Source: Candidatus Thiodiazotropha sp. (ex Monitilora ramsayi)
Lineage (GTDB): Bacteria > Pseudomonadota > Gammaproteobacteria > Chromatiales > Chromatiaceae
DNA: 64,000 nucleotides
Reading direction: 5' to 3'
NCBI GenBank assembly: GCA_025655595.1
Contig: JAHXIO010000001.1
Coordinates: forward strand, 310,001-374,000
The notes below the pieces were generated by a model that searched no databases, was not told the DNA's origin, and worked only from the letters and a program-made list of their open reading frames with translations. Below, in pieces: positions 17,667-26,626 of the stretch (position 1 is its first letter; every line of letters begins with the position of its first letter). The position numbers and the translations under genes were made by a program.

Positions 17667-18425
17667 GTGTTTAAGAGTTTGTCTAAGAGTAAGGGTCTGA
17701 AGTTTTTGTGCTTCGCCTCCATTATGTTTATTTCCTTGCCTTCGAATGCGGGTTTGATGGGGATGTGGTCTGCCAATGGATGGTCTCAGCTTGATGCAGA
17801 AGATGGTGCAACCGAGAGTGGTTTTGTCGGACCTGGTTGGGGTGGACAGGCATTTGATGCAGAGTACCTCTTTTATAAGAAAGAGGGATCGATCCTCTCG
17901 ATTGGTCTTCAGACTGGATTTGATCTTTCCGATGGGCATCAGTGGTATGGCCGTAAAGAGTATTTTGCCGGTGATCTTTCCCTGGGCTTCAATGGTGGCG
18001 GATATCAATACGCAATCGATTTCGGTCTGGTAACCAAGGATATCCAGCAAGACAATGTAGGATTGGGTAACGGTAATCAGGATACTGCAGGTCTCTATGC
18101 GGTAAGTCAGTGGAATAATGATATTAGTTATGGCCAATCAAGCCCGTTCGCCATGGATGAGGGGAGCTTTCTCTCTGCCATTACAGGCACAAGTGGATCG
18201 GCTAACCTGTCGGACGGAAAAAGTTATTACCGGACCGTGAGTTTTGATCTTAATTCACTTGGCTTTGATGTGGCTTCATTCGATGCGCACTGGACAATGT
18301 CCTGCGGTAACGATGTCGTAGAGGGGAGTGCGAATGTACCTGAGCCTAACCCGTCCTGGTTGCTGATTGGGGGGCTCCTCGCCCTGATTGGTAGTCGAGG
18401 AATCAAAACAACTTTTAACAGCTGA
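17667..18425 (+). CDS. PEP-CTERM sorting domain surface protein
   Basis: This is a protein of about 252 residues starting at GTG 17667, six bases after GGAG. The in-frame ATG at 17634 lies upstream of the predicted transcription start. A signal peptide ends at LPSNA, then a beta-rich, Gly/Asp/Asn-rich domain (WSANGWSQLDAEDG, GWGGQAFDAEYLFYKKEG) follows. The C-terminus is a sorting signal: VPEP, a hydrophobic stretch (SWLLIGGLLALIG) and a short basic tail (SRGIK). Exosortase would cut at the PEP motif and release or anchor the protein on the surface. No exosortase is in the window. The body resembles the exosortase-dependent surface protein (XDP) group, but I am not sure of that assignment. 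Confidence 0.8.
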   Translation: MFKSLSKSKGLKFLCFASIMFISLPSNAGLMGMWSANGWSQLDAEDGATESGFVGPGWGGQAFDAEYLFYKKEGSILSIGLQTGFDLSDGHQWYGRKEYFAGDLSLGFNGGGYQYAIDFGLVTKDIQQDNVGLGNGNQDTAGLYAVSQWNNDISYGQSSPFAMDEGSFLSAITGTSGSANLSDGKSYYRTVSFDLNSLGFDVASFDAHWTMSCGNDVVEGSANVPEPNPSWLLIGGLLALIGSRGIKTTFNS

Positions 18426-18444
18426 TAGAGAAGGATTTCAATAC

Positions 18445-18480
18445 AAGGGAACCACGTTAATTCTGTGGTTCCCTTTTTTA
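18445..18480 (+). terminator. intrinsic terminator after the PEP-CTERM gene
   Basis: An 11-base perfect stem (AAGGGAACCAC / GTGGTTCCCTT) with a nine-base loop runs straight into a T tract. It lies 20 bases after the stop codon. Confidence 0.9.
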
Positions 18481-18650
18481 TTGCACGTAATTCTGTTGAG
18501 GTGATACATGCCAAGTATCTGCGCGTTGTCTGGCGATTGATGGAGTAAAAGATGGTCCTAAGAGCTGATCATTCCTAACGTTAAGTTTTTCAGAATGCTT
18601 GGAGCAACAATAAAGCCTCCTGTTTATTTCCAATATTCAGAAGAACGGAA

Positions 18651-18723
18651 TTTTTCGTAAAATCGCCAGGGTTTTTTGCTCACCTAAAGTGGGAACCTAT
18701 CAAATCCCTCCTGCCTCTTCTAA
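18651..18723 (+). promoter_or_regulatory. candidate promoter region of the ECF sigma gene
   Basis: GGAACC at 18692-18697 resembles an ECF-type -35 element, and TCTAA at 18719-18723 could be part of a -10 element, although the gap is long. ECF genes often transcribe themselves. Upstream, at 18651-18662, lies the 12-base string TTTTTCGTAAAA that is also found before gspA. Confidence 0.35.
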
Positions 18724-18725
18724 GT

Positions 18726-19418
18726 ATGGAAACGAAAGAGGCCGCATTAAGCGCACATCTCCAACTATTCCAAATGCTAAGTGACAGTGAGGTCGTTGCT
18801 CGAGTGGTTTCGGGTGATCATCCGCTGTTTGAGCTGATTATGCGGCGATACAACAGACGATTGTATCGCCTGTCCTATGGGATATTGGGTGACGAACTCC
18901 TTGCGCAGGATGCGGTACAGGAAGCCTATGTCAACGCCTTTCTACATCTGGAGCAGTTTCGAGGTCCCGATGGTTTTGGTGCCTGGTTGATGCGGATTGC
19001 CTCAAGGTCGGCACTACGTGCGGCACGTAAAGAGGTGGGTTTGCGAGTTGTCCTTGCTGAGGTCGATAGCGCTCCTTCGCTGACTGGTGAAACCCGTGAA
19101 CCTGAGCAGGCAAAAATCACAGAAGAGATTGTCGGCCTACTGGAACAGGCAGTCGAAAGTCTGCCCAGGGACTTTCGCGTTGTGATGATGTTGCGGGTGT
19201 TTGAAGGTATGAGTACGGAAGAAACCGCAGATCTGCTGAATATTAATCCCGCTACTGTAAAAACAAGGTTGCACAGGGCGAAGCAGCTAATACGCACAAG
19301 GTTCAAATATCGACTGGATGAGGTGTTGCCACATGCCTATCCGTTTGCGGGTGCTAGATGTGATGCCATCGTGCAAAAGGTGTTCGACCGAATAAAGCAA
19401 TTGATTAATCGGCATTGA
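18726..19418 (+). CDS. ECF-family RNA polymerase sigma factor
   Basis: This 230-residue sigma-70 family protein has region 2 (FELIMRRYNRRLYRLSYGIL through QDAVQEAYVNAF) and region 4 (ESLPRDFRVVMMLRVFEGMS, then ETADLLNINPATVKTRLHRA). It lacks region 3, so it is extracytoplasmic-function type. No anti-sigma gene lies beside it; the next gene, 14 bases on, encodes a di-haem cytochrome and is probably in the same operon and regulon. If the candidate promoter is correct, translation may start at the later ATG at 18774 (MLSDSEVVARVVSG), which is where homologues usually begin. I kept the longer form. Confidence 0.88.
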   Translation: METKEAALSAHLQLFQMLSDSEVVARVVSGDHPLFELIMRRYNRRLYRLSYGILGDELLAQDAVQEAYVNAFLHLEQFRGPDGFGAWLMRIASRSALRAARKEVGLRVVLAEVDSAPSLTGETREPEQAKITEEIVGLLEQAVESLPRDFRVVMMLRVFEGMSTEETADLLNINPATVKTRLHRAKQLIRTRFKYRLDEVLPHAYPFAGARCDAIVQKVFDRIKQLINRH

Positions 19419-19432
19419 AAGGAGATTGAATC

Positions 19433-20755
19433 ATGGTCATTCACAAGATGCTGTTGGGTTTTCTGGTTATTGCCGTTTTGGTTGTGTCTTCAATGCCGTC
19501 TGTCGCAACCGCTTCGGATCGTGATGTTAGGGACTTTGTGGTGCTTTTGGATGCTATACGTTCCGTATCCAAGGGTCAGCAGGTCTTCCGTCACGATACC
19601 TTTGGCGATGAGGTTTTCTGGACAGACCGTCTGAGATTGCATGAGGCGATAGCCGGTGAGTCTCAAGGGGGTGTCGGGTCCGGTGTGGATCCTGCCACTG
19701 CGCTTGCGGTGGGGTTGAAAGTCGATGTAAAAGCTCTACCGAAATCGTTACGGCGTGCGCTGAAAAGAGGTGATGTCGATTTGACAGATCCGGCGACGAC
19801 GATTGCACTACTGAAACTCGATGCGGTTGTTGGGGTCAAGGGCGAAGTGGACGAAGCCGGCAGGTTGTTATCGGTCGGTATTACCTGTGCCCTCTGCCAT
19901 AGTACGGTGGATGACTCGTTCACCAGCGGGATTGGTCGTCGTCTTGATGGATGGGCCAACAGGGATCTGGATGTCGGTCTTATCATATCCCTTGCGCCGG
20001 ATCTTTCGGCGTTCAGTAATTTGCTTAATGTCGACGAGGAGACTGTTCGGGCTGTGCTGACCAGCTGGGGTCCCGGTAAATTTGACGCCTCTCTTCTGTT
20101 GGACGGTAAGGCGTTCAGGCCGGATGGAAAATCGGCTGCTGTGTTGATTCCGCCCGCGTTCGGACTGGCCGGCGTCAACCTGCATACATGGACAGGGTGG
20201 GGATCGGTCACACATTGGAATGCGTTTGTGGCTACGTTGGAGATGGGAGGGCAGGGAACCTTGTATGATCCCAGGCTCGACGATTTTGACAAATTCCCCA
20301 TTGCGGCTGCCAACGGTTTTGGAGACGTCAGACCTGAGCGGGATCTGGTGACGCCGAAGCTGGGTGTGCTGCAACAGTATCAGCTGGCGTTGAAGGCGCC
20401 CAGGGCACCGAAGCGAAGCTATGATGAAGACTCAGCGAAAAGAGGTCAGCGAGTCTTTAATGAAGAGGCGGGATGTGCCCGTTGCCATGTACCGCCTATC
20501 TTTACTGAGCCCGGTTGGAATCTGCATACACCGGATGAGATCGGTATCGATGACTTCCAGGCGCAACGAGGTCCGGAAGACGGCTATCGAACAGCGCCGC
20601 TCAAGGGTTTGTGGACCCATACCAAGGGCGGTTTCTATCACGACGGTCGTTTCGCCACCCTGATGGATGTGGTTGATCACTACGATTCGACCTTTAACCT
20701 TTTCCTGAGCCAGGACGCAAAGGCCGATCTGGTGGAGTATCTCAAGTCTCTGTGA
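19433..20755 (+). CDS. di-haem cytochrome c peroxidase-like protein
   Basis: A 440-residue exported protein with a signal peptide (residues 1-27, ending ATAS). Two CxxCH haem c sites are present: CALCH at 152-156 and CARCH at 348-352. The C-terminal domain keeps the MauG/CcpA-type segments TAPLKGLWTHTKGGFYHDGR and FATLMDVVDHYDSTF. The N-terminal domain is longer than in classical cytochrome c peroxidases and lacks their usual sequence around the first haem, so peroxidase activity is only possible, not shown. It acts in the periplasm. A strong ribosome site (AAGGAGA) and 14-base spacing tie it to the ECF sigma gene upstream. A bidirectional hairpin follows. Confidence 0.83.
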   Translation: MVIHKMLLGFLVIAVLVVSSMPSVATASDRDVRDFVVLLDAIRSVSKGQQVFRHDTFGDEVFWTDRLRLHEAIAGESQGGVGSGVDPATALAVGLKVDVKALPKSLRRALKRGDVDLTDPATTIALLKLDAVVGVKGEVDEAGRLLSVGITCALCHSTVDDSFTSGIGRRLDGWANRDLDVGLIISLAPDLSAFSNLLNVDEETVRAVLTSWGPGKFDASLLLDGKAFRPDGKSAAVLIPPAFGLAGVNLHTWTGWGSVTHWNAFVATLEMGGQGTLYDPRLDDFDKFPIAAANGFGDVRPERDLVTPKLGVLQQYQLALKAPRAPKRSYDEDSAKRGQRVFNEEAGCARCHVPPIFTEPGWNLHTPDEIGIDDFQAQRGPEDGYRTAPLKGLWTHTKGGFYHDGRFATLMDVVDHYDSTFNLFLSQDAKADLVEYLKSL

Positions 20756-20803
20756 GGTCGGTGTCTGAATTTTGTAATAAATAAGTATGCTGTCTTTGCA
20801 GGC

Positions 20804-20836
20804 CATCCCTCCTCTTGCATTGGGAGAGGAGGGATG
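20804..20836. terminator. bidirectional hairpin terminator
   Basis: A perfect 12-base stem, CATCCCTCCTCT / AGAGGAGGGATG, with a nine-base loop lies between the convergent cytochrome and DUF3530 genes. A T run follows on the plus strand at 20845-20850. It probably serves both genes. Confidence 0.72.
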
Positions 20837-20861
20837 AAAGCGCTTTTTTCAATGTCAATGA

Positions 20862-21641
20862 TCAGTCTCGACCAACGGCACTCTGTAGCCAAGCGTTGAC
20901 CTGCTCGAGTAACAGCTCTTCCTCGCCTTCGAAAAAGTGATCGGCCCCTTCGAGTTCGATCTGCGAGTAGTTTGGATTGTGTCCACCAGCGATATCTTTT
21001 CGCTTGTCGGCACTGGCGACAATGCCTTCCAGGTCCTGGCTGCCGAACAGGTCGAGCATGGGGAACTTCAGTTTCTTGAGATGATTGAGGTTATCCATGG
21101 GGCCGCCGGCAATGCCGGCTCCCATGCCGATGGCGATGAATCCGTCCACAGGTTTTCCGCCATGGGTCAGGTAGTAGGCGGTCATGGTGGTACCCTGACT
21201 GTGTCCTATCAGTACCACGGTTTTAGCGCCCTGTTCGCGGGCATATTCAATGGCTGTATCCAACCGGTCCGGCACCCAGTCGTAGATGGCCGCATAGTCC
21301 TTGTGTTCCGCCTCGTTCGGCAGGATCGGCATCTGTATCGACAGGGTGTGCCAATCGCTCTCCGTCAGGCCGACACGAAGGGGTTGAATTACCGTAGGCC
21401 AGTCGGGATGGACGCCGGTGCCGTGCATGATGATGGCCGTCTTCTCTCTGCTCTCATCCGCAGAGGGGGTTTCTATAGCGAGAAACCGGCTGCGTTTGCC
21501 GTCAAGGTGGATTGCCTCACCATCCAAAATGGCATCGACGATCTGGCTTTCCCAGCGCTGCTCTTTTTGCAGATCGGAGGCGTGGGTTGTCACTGTGAAA
21601 AATGTGATGAGTGCAACTGCTATCAATCTGCAATAAACCAT
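20862..21641 (-). CDS. DUF3530-like alpha/beta hydrolase, exported
   Basis: A 259-residue protein from the ATG at 21641, which follows AAGGAAAA. It has a signal peptide (MVYCRLIAVALITFFTVTTHAS). The alpha/beta-hydrolase elbow GHSQG is present in VVLIGHSQGTTMTAYYL, with a candidate Asp in LDLFGSQD and a His in EGADHFF, so a complete catalytic triad is plausible. Proteins of this type carry the DUF3530 label and have no known substrate. It lies 37 bases downstream of the mechanosensitive channel gene and is probably in its operon. Confidence 0.82.
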   Translation of the reverse strand: MVYCRLIAVALITFFTVTTHASDLQKEQRWESQIVDAILDGEAIHLDGKRSRFLAIETPSADESREKTAIIMHGTGVHPDWPTVIQPLRVGLTESDWHTLSIQMPILPNEAEHKDYAAIYDWVPDRLDTAIEYAREQGAKTVVLIGHSQGTTMTAYYLTHGGKPVDGFIAIGMGAGIAGGPMDNLNHLKKLKFPMLDLFGSQDLEGIVASADKRKDIAGGHNPNYSQIELEGADHFFEGEEELLLEQVNAWLQSAVGRD

Positions 21642-21678
21642 TGTCTCATTTTCCTTTGGTATGGGTTTGTTGTCAGGG

Positions 21679-24600
21679 TTAACCGCCTTGTTGTGGTGCA
21701 GGTCCCCGGGATATACGGATATCGAGGGGAGTGCTGGTATCCAGATGCAGATCGCGCTGGGGAAAGGCGATACTGATGCCGGCTTCGTTGAACTTGTTGT
21801 TGATCGCTTCATGCAGTGCGGTGATGGTCGCCAGTCGATTATCCATATTGCCCAGATAGGCCCTCAGAACCAGGTTCAGGGTGTTGTCGCCGAAGGCCTC
21901 GAAGGTGGCGACGGGGTTGGGCTCTTCAAGCACATTGTCATTCTCGTGTGCCGCCTCGAGCATGAGCGACATGGCTTGGTTGACGTCGCTGCCGTAGGCG
22001 ACGCCCACGTGGATCATCAGACGATTGACCTTGTCGCTGAGGGTCCAGTTGATGACCCTTCCCGTGATGAACTCCTTGTTGGGGATCAACAGCTCCTGCT
22101 TGTCGTAGTTGATTAGCGTGGTGGCGCGGATGCGGATGCGCGAGACCACGCCGGTGGTGTTGTCGAGAGTCACCACATCGCCCACCCTAATGGGTCTCTC
22201 GAACAGCAGAATGATGCCGCTGATGAAGTTGGCGACAATCTCCTGCAGGCCGAAACCGAGACCGACGCCGAGTGCCGCCACCAGCCACTGGATACTCGAC
22301 CATTGAAAACCGATGGCGCTGAAGGCCATGATCAGGCCGGTGCCGGCGATCAGGTATTGCAGCAGGGTGGTGAGCGCGTAGCGGGCGCCGGCATCCAGCG
22401 GCAGGCGTTGAAGCAGAGTGATCTCCAGCACGCCGGGCAGGTTCTTCGCCGCGAGCAGGGTCACCAGTAAGGCGAACAGACCGACCAGTAGATCGGTCAA
22501 GGTCAGGGGCAGTTCAGTGGCAACTCCGTCCACCAGCTGACTGGTTGTAATGGGGAGATTCACCTCTTCGAAGAATTCGAGAGCGGGCAACAGATCGCTC
22601 CAGATCATCCAGGTGCCGATGACCGCACAGAAGAGGTAGACAAAGCGTACCAATCGCTTCGCCTGTTCGCTGAGCGCGTCGAAATTGAGTTCCGGGATCT
22701 CCACGGTGATGGGTGCGGCTTCGTCCTCGGAAGCCTGCTGCTCTTGCGCACGTTGCTGCCGCAGCTCCTCGCGTTTTCGCAGGGCGTTTTCATAGCGTAG
22801 TCGTCTTTCGGCAACGAACAGGTAGCGCAGCAGCAGCTCCTTGAAAAAGAAGAGCCCGACGAAGAACCAGAAGGTGATCTCGATATGCTCCAGGAGTCTT
22901 AGTGCCAGGGTCATGTAACCTAATGCTGTCGAGATGATCAGACCAAGGTTCATCAACATAAGCAAGGGGAACCATAGAAAATGGAGCTGCAGTAAGAGGC
23001 TCTCACTACCGGTTCCGCGCCAGCTCTGCATCATGTCGCTGTTCTTGCTCAGCAGGCGGTAGAGAAAGACTGTGCTTATGCCCAGCAGTGCGATCATGGC
23101 CAGACGCCCAATGATCTGGGCCTCGGCTGGCAGACCTGCGCCTGCGGAGAGGGCAATCACAAATCGTATCGGTGCAAGTACTGGGATCAGCCATCGGAGT
23201 TCACGACTGATAGGCGTACAGATCTGCGTGTTCCATCGCAAATGTCTTGGGCCGACACCATCGGGTCGGCAGACCTGGTACAGCAACAGGGCGGCGACCA
23301 GAGTGATACCAACCCGAATCAGCGCTTCGGCGCTGGCGACGGTGAACGGGTCTGCAGTCGGCAGCGTCTTCAGCAACAGGCCCAGGCCGACCAGGACTGC
23401 AGGGACAAGGCCGATCCTGAGCAGGGTATAGAGGAGTGCCCAGAACGTTAATGGGAAGGCGTCTGTGCTGATCTTTCGCACCGCCTTCGCCAGCAGTGGC
23501 AGTCGGCGGTTGGCGGCGTGCCGCTTCCAGGCCAGCAGATTGATGGCGAGAAATGCCAACAGGGCGAGCGCCGGCCGGTTGTCGGCGGCGGCAATGAGAT
23601 CCTTGCCCAGTTGCTGCCACTTATCGACCTGCAGGAACCAGCCGATACTGACCGAGAGGTTGGTGAAATTGGTGATGCTGCCGCTGGCGATCCAGATCAG
23701 CTGATCGTTAATGTAGGTGATATAGGACTCGCTCACATCGACCAACTGGCGCTCGGCCAGATCGAGCGAGGTCAGCTTGGCGATATAACGGCTGTAGACC
23801 TTCTGCAACTCATTCAGTGCCGTACGCCTGGCCTGAACCAGGTCCCGGGCCTGAGCCCTCAGCGCCTCGACGGCCTCCGGTTCGTCCGGTTCAGGCAGGA
23901 TGCCGATCAACTGCTCGACGACCTGCTGAACATTACCGCGCTCCCGCAGCTGCTCCTCGATGTTGATCTGTCTGTCGGTTGCCCGGTTGATCTCCGATCT
24001 ACGTTCCGCAGAGCTGCGGCTGTAGCTGCCGATGGAGGGGAGGGCTTCCCGGCGCCGGTAGAGCATACTGCCGATAACCTCGCTGGTTCCTACCACTTCG
24101 ACCCGCCGACGGGTGCTTTCAAAATCGGTCTTGATCTCTTCCAACTGTTGCTTGGCCGTGGTGAGACGTTGAGAGAGCCGCTTCTCCTCGAAGACCAACT
24201 GTTCCAGCTCCGCCCGATTGCCGGCATTCTCATCGGCGACCTGCTTGAGTGGGGTGGGGAGGTCGGCGGTCTCGGCCCTGAGTTGCTCCGCCTCCTCTCT
24301 GGCTTGTGCGGCGGCAGATTCACGAAGACGCTCGGCCCCCTTGTTGAGTATCTCCAGGTTCGCTTCGAGACGGCCGATGATCTCCGCAGTTGTATCGCGC
24401 TGGACCTGGGCCAGATTGGTCAGCAGACTTTGGTTGCCGAGTTTGAGTTTCAACAGGTCTATTTCAGTCTCACGCAGCACAAGACGGCTACGAAGCGAGA
24501 TCTCACGGGCGCGGGTCAGTTCTTTGGGTTCTCCTGTTGGCAACTCATTGAGCTCTTTCCTGATCTGTGAGAGCGCCCTGCTACGATCGCCAATCTCTTC

Positions 24601-25101
24601 GTTGATCTGTTTACTGCCGATGAGTAGCGTTCCAAGCGCTTCCCGCTGCTGCTTCTGCTGTGCCTGCATTCTCGTCAGCTCCAGTTCATCCTGGCTGATG
24701 CGAAGCTCGAGTTTGGCCAGGTCGGCCGCCTCGATGAACTGCTCCAACTGGTTTGGGTCCTCCTGCCGGGCGCTCTCTTCCTGCAGGCGCTGGATGGTGT
24801 CGGGCGCGTTACTGATCTTGGCTTCAAGCTGGGCGATCTCATCAACCACCTGCTGACGCAGCTGCAGCCAGTTTGATGCCTGGTCATACATCTCCAGCGC
24901 TTTGGCCTTCTCCACCTCGTCGAGACCGGGATCGACCTCCGCGCCGGTTTTTGCAGATTCCACAAGACTCAGGGTCGGAGTGTCATCGATTGCTTCGACA
25001 CGCTGCTGACTCTTTGCGGCGATCGACGGCGTCGCCACGGCGGTGAGAGCGAGGAGTGTGAAAGCTATGAGTAGAGAAGAGCGGTGTCGTCTGGGGGCCA
25101 T
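21679..25101 (-). CDS. large mechanosensitive ion channel, MscK/MscM type
   Basis: This 1140-residue protein has a signal peptide (ending SIAA) and a long periplasmic coiled-coil domain rich in Glu/Gln/Leu/Arg (about residues 50-480). About eleven membrane helices follow, and then the MscS pore region and beta domain: GLGFGLQEIVANFISGIILL, FERPIRVGDVVTLDNTTGVV and RATTLINYDKQELLIPNK. The size and layout match E. coli MscK (1120) and MscM/YjeP (1107), which release solutes during osmotic downshock. I cannot separate MscK from MscM by eye, so no symbol is given. An acidic, Gln-rich insertion (RAQEQQASEDEAAPITVE) precedes the last helices. Confidence 0.9.
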   Translation of the reverse strand: MAPRRHRSSLLIAFTLLALTAVATPSIAAKSQQRVEAIDDTPTLSLVESAKTGAEVDPGLDEVEKAKALEMYDQASNWLQLRQQVVDEIAQLEAKISNAPDTIQRLQEESARQEDPNQLEQFIEAADLAKLELRISQDELELTRMQAQQKQQREALGTLLIGSKQINEEIGDRSRALSQIRKELNELPTGEPKELTRAREISLRSRLVLRETEIDLLKLKLGNQSLLTNLAQVQRDTTAEIIGRLEANLEILNKGAERLRESAAAQAREEAEQLRAETADLPTPLKQVADENAGNRAELEQLVFEEKRLSQRLTTAKQQLEEIKTDFESTRRRVEVVGTSEVIGSMLYRRREALPSIGSYSRSSAERRSEINRATDRQINIEEQLRERGNVQQVVEQLIGILPEPDEPEAVEALRAQARDLVQARRTALNELQKVYSRYIAKLTSLDLAERQLVDVSESYITYINDQLIWIASGSITNFTNLSVSIGWFLQVDKWQQLGKDLIAAADNRPALALLAFLAINLLAWKRHAANRRLPLLAKAVRKISTDAFPLTFWALLYTLLRIGLVPAVLVGLGLLLKTLPTADPFTVASAEALIRVGITLVAALLLYQVCRPDGVGPRHLRWNTQICTPISRELRWLIPVLAPIRFVIALSAGAGLPAEAQIIGRLAMIALLGISTVFLYRLLSKNSDMMQSWRGTGSESLLLQLHFLWFPLLMLMNLGLIISTALGYMTLALRLLEHIEITFWFFVGLFFFKELLLRYLFVAERRLRYENALRKREELRQQRAQEQQASEDEAAPITVEIPELNFDALSEQAKRLVRFVYLFCAVIGTWMIWSDLLPALEFFEEVNLPITTSQLVDGVATELPLTLTDLLVGLFALLVTLLAAKNLPGVLEITLLQRLPLDAGARYALTTLLQYLIAGTGLIMAFSAIGFQWSSIQWLVAALGVGLGFGLQEIVANFISGIILLFERPIRVGDVVTLDNTTGVVSRIRIRATTLINYDKQELLIPNKEFITGRVINWTLSDKVNRLMIHVGVAYGSDVNQAMSLMLEAAHENDNVLEEPNPVATFEAFGDNTLNLVLRAYLGNMDNRLATITALHEAINNKFNEAGISIAFPQRDLHLDTSTPLDIRISRGPAPQQGG

Positions 25102-25437
25102 ATTGATCCGGCAGTCTGAAGTGGTTGGTTATTCGTGCTGCAAGACGCTAAATAATTTCCCTGTTGGGGCATTTATGCGTACAGGATCGCAGAATCCAAT
25201 TATTTACTAGAGAGGGGGCGCTTTCCATAACGGGTTGTATCAAGCGGGTGCTGAACAAGCCATGAGCGCTCATTTTTCCCGCATAAGTTTCTGCCTCTGC
25301 CTTGTCAATATAGGCAATAGACTGGCTGCCACCTGAGATTGACGCTTTGATACGAAAGTTTTTGGCCCGGAATCTGACTCAATCAGACTTGTTTGGTGCT
25401 AACTTAACGGATTGCTTTGTATGATAGAGGAACAAGT
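25102..25437. other. 336-base region without gene
   Basis: This stretch lies between the YbaN-like gene and the mechanosensitive channel, both on the minus strand. It should hold the channel operon's promoter. I see no clear hairpin, no protein-like frame and no repeat. Confidence 0.5.
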
Positions 25438-25926
25438 TCAGTCCGACACAGAGCCGGGATTGGGTTTGGCAGAAGTTTCAGCTGAAACAGTTAGCCTGGA
25501 TTGGCGGTCGTCCACGGCAGATGAGACATCACTCTCGGGTTCAGGTCTGAACCAGAGCCATATTGCGACCGCTATCAGGGTCAAACCAACCGCAAGGCCG
25601 GTGGGCCAGGCGGGGTTGGCCATCAGATGCATCAGCAGGTATCCCAGAATCATGCCTGCACTCGCCATCAGCTTTCCCTGGCGGGCGATTTCACCCCGCT
25701 CTATGAAGTTCAGAACCGGGCGGCCGAATTGAGGATGGCTGAGGATGCGCTCAGTCAGATGGGGAGAGCTGCGGGACCAGAACCAGACGGCACCGATCCA
25801 GAAGATCGTCGTTGGGAGTACCGGCAGCACGATCCCCACCACTCCCACGGCAAATAGCAGCCATCCTGCTGCGATCTTCCAGGTTCGGTTGGTCTGCTGG
25901 TCCGGTTGTTGATTCTCTTTAGTCAT
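25438..25926 (-). CDS. YbaN family membrane protein (DUF454)
   Basis: A 162-residue inner-membrane protein. The YbaN/DUF454 signature is clear: WKIAAGWLLFAVGVVGIVLP, then VLPTTIFWIGAVWFWSRSSP and HPQFGRPVLNFIERGEIARQ. It has two pairs of hydrophobic segments and a polar C-terminal tail longer than in E. coli YbaN. The function is unknown. The start at 25926 is preceded by AGGGAT; an upstream start at 26007 would add 27 residues with no family similarity. Confidence 0.85.
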   Translation of the reverse strand: MTKENQQPDQQTNRTWKIAAGWLLFAVGVVGIVLPVLPTTIFWIGAVWFWSRSSPHLTERILSHPQFGRPVLNFIERGEIARQGKLMASAGMILGYLLMHLMANPAWPTGLAVGLTLIAVAIWLWFRPEPESDVSSAVDDRQSRLTVSAETSAKPNPGSVSD

Positions 25927-26173
25927 AGGTATCCCTGGCATCCTACACGCCTGAGACAGCACTTTGCAGCTATTTGATCCATTTAGGTTGTGAGGAGTTT
26001 CCCACATCGTGTCATCTCAAAAAATCGTGATGCTGGTACGCTTGGGTAAGGGTCATCATCTCGGGTTTCCTCTCAGGTCGCTATGGTGAAATCCTAGATG
26101 ACGCCTATTAATAAGGAAAATCGTTTATATCATTCATGGCAATAGAGATACATTATTGTTTGTGTCCTGTCAT

Positions 26174-26590
26174 CTAGGCATCTTCATCTTCGGGGCCGAT
26201 CCAGAAAAAGGGATTATGGGCCACCTCCCAGAGATAGCCGTCAGGATCCTGGAAATAGCCGGAATAGCCGCCCCAGAAAACTTTCTGGCCGGGCTTGACC
26301 AGTGTTCCCCCAGCGGCGACCGCTTCGGTGAGCAGGCTGTCCACCTGATCCTCCGACGAGACATTGTGCGCCAGGCTGAAACCGCGAAAGCCGCCGCCTT
26401 GTGGAGAGACGGTGGCATCCTCGGCCAGGGCCTCGTATCCGTAGAGGCCGAGCCAGCTGCCGTTGAGGGTGAAGAAGGCGACTGAGGGGGGAGATTCCAT
26501 CTGTGGGAATCCCAAGCCGTCGCGATAAAAACGGATCGATCTCTCCAGATCGGTCACACCGAGGGTGATCATGCTGATGCGTGGTTTCAT
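26174..26590 (-). CDS. VOC family (glyoxalase-fold) protein
   Basis: This 138-residue protein has one vicinal-oxygen-chelate domain: MITLGVTDLERSIRFYRDGL, then FFTLNGSWLGLY, and YFQDPDGYLWEVAHNPFF with the metal-binding Glu. Members include glyoxalases, dioxygenases and antibiotic-binding proteins. This one resembles the small single-domain proteins of unknown substrate found across Proteobacteria. It lies 36 bases downstream of the CbiX-like gene on the same strand. Confidence 0.87.
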   Translation of the reverse strand: MKPRISMITLGVTDLERSIRFYRDGLGFPQMESPPSVAFFTLNGSWLGLYGYEALAEDATVSPQGGGFRGFSLAHNVSSEDQVDSLLTEAVAAGGTLVKPGQKVFWGGYSGYFQDPDGYLWEVAHNPFFWIGPEDEDA

Positions 26591-26626
26591 CTTTTCAATC
26601 CCTGTTGATATGGCGATATCCCCGCT

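Noticed and set aside
23518-24570. A 350-codon frame antisense to the mechanosensitive channel gene
   Set aside because: It is antisense to the coiled-coil part of a clear channel gene; open by codon bias only.
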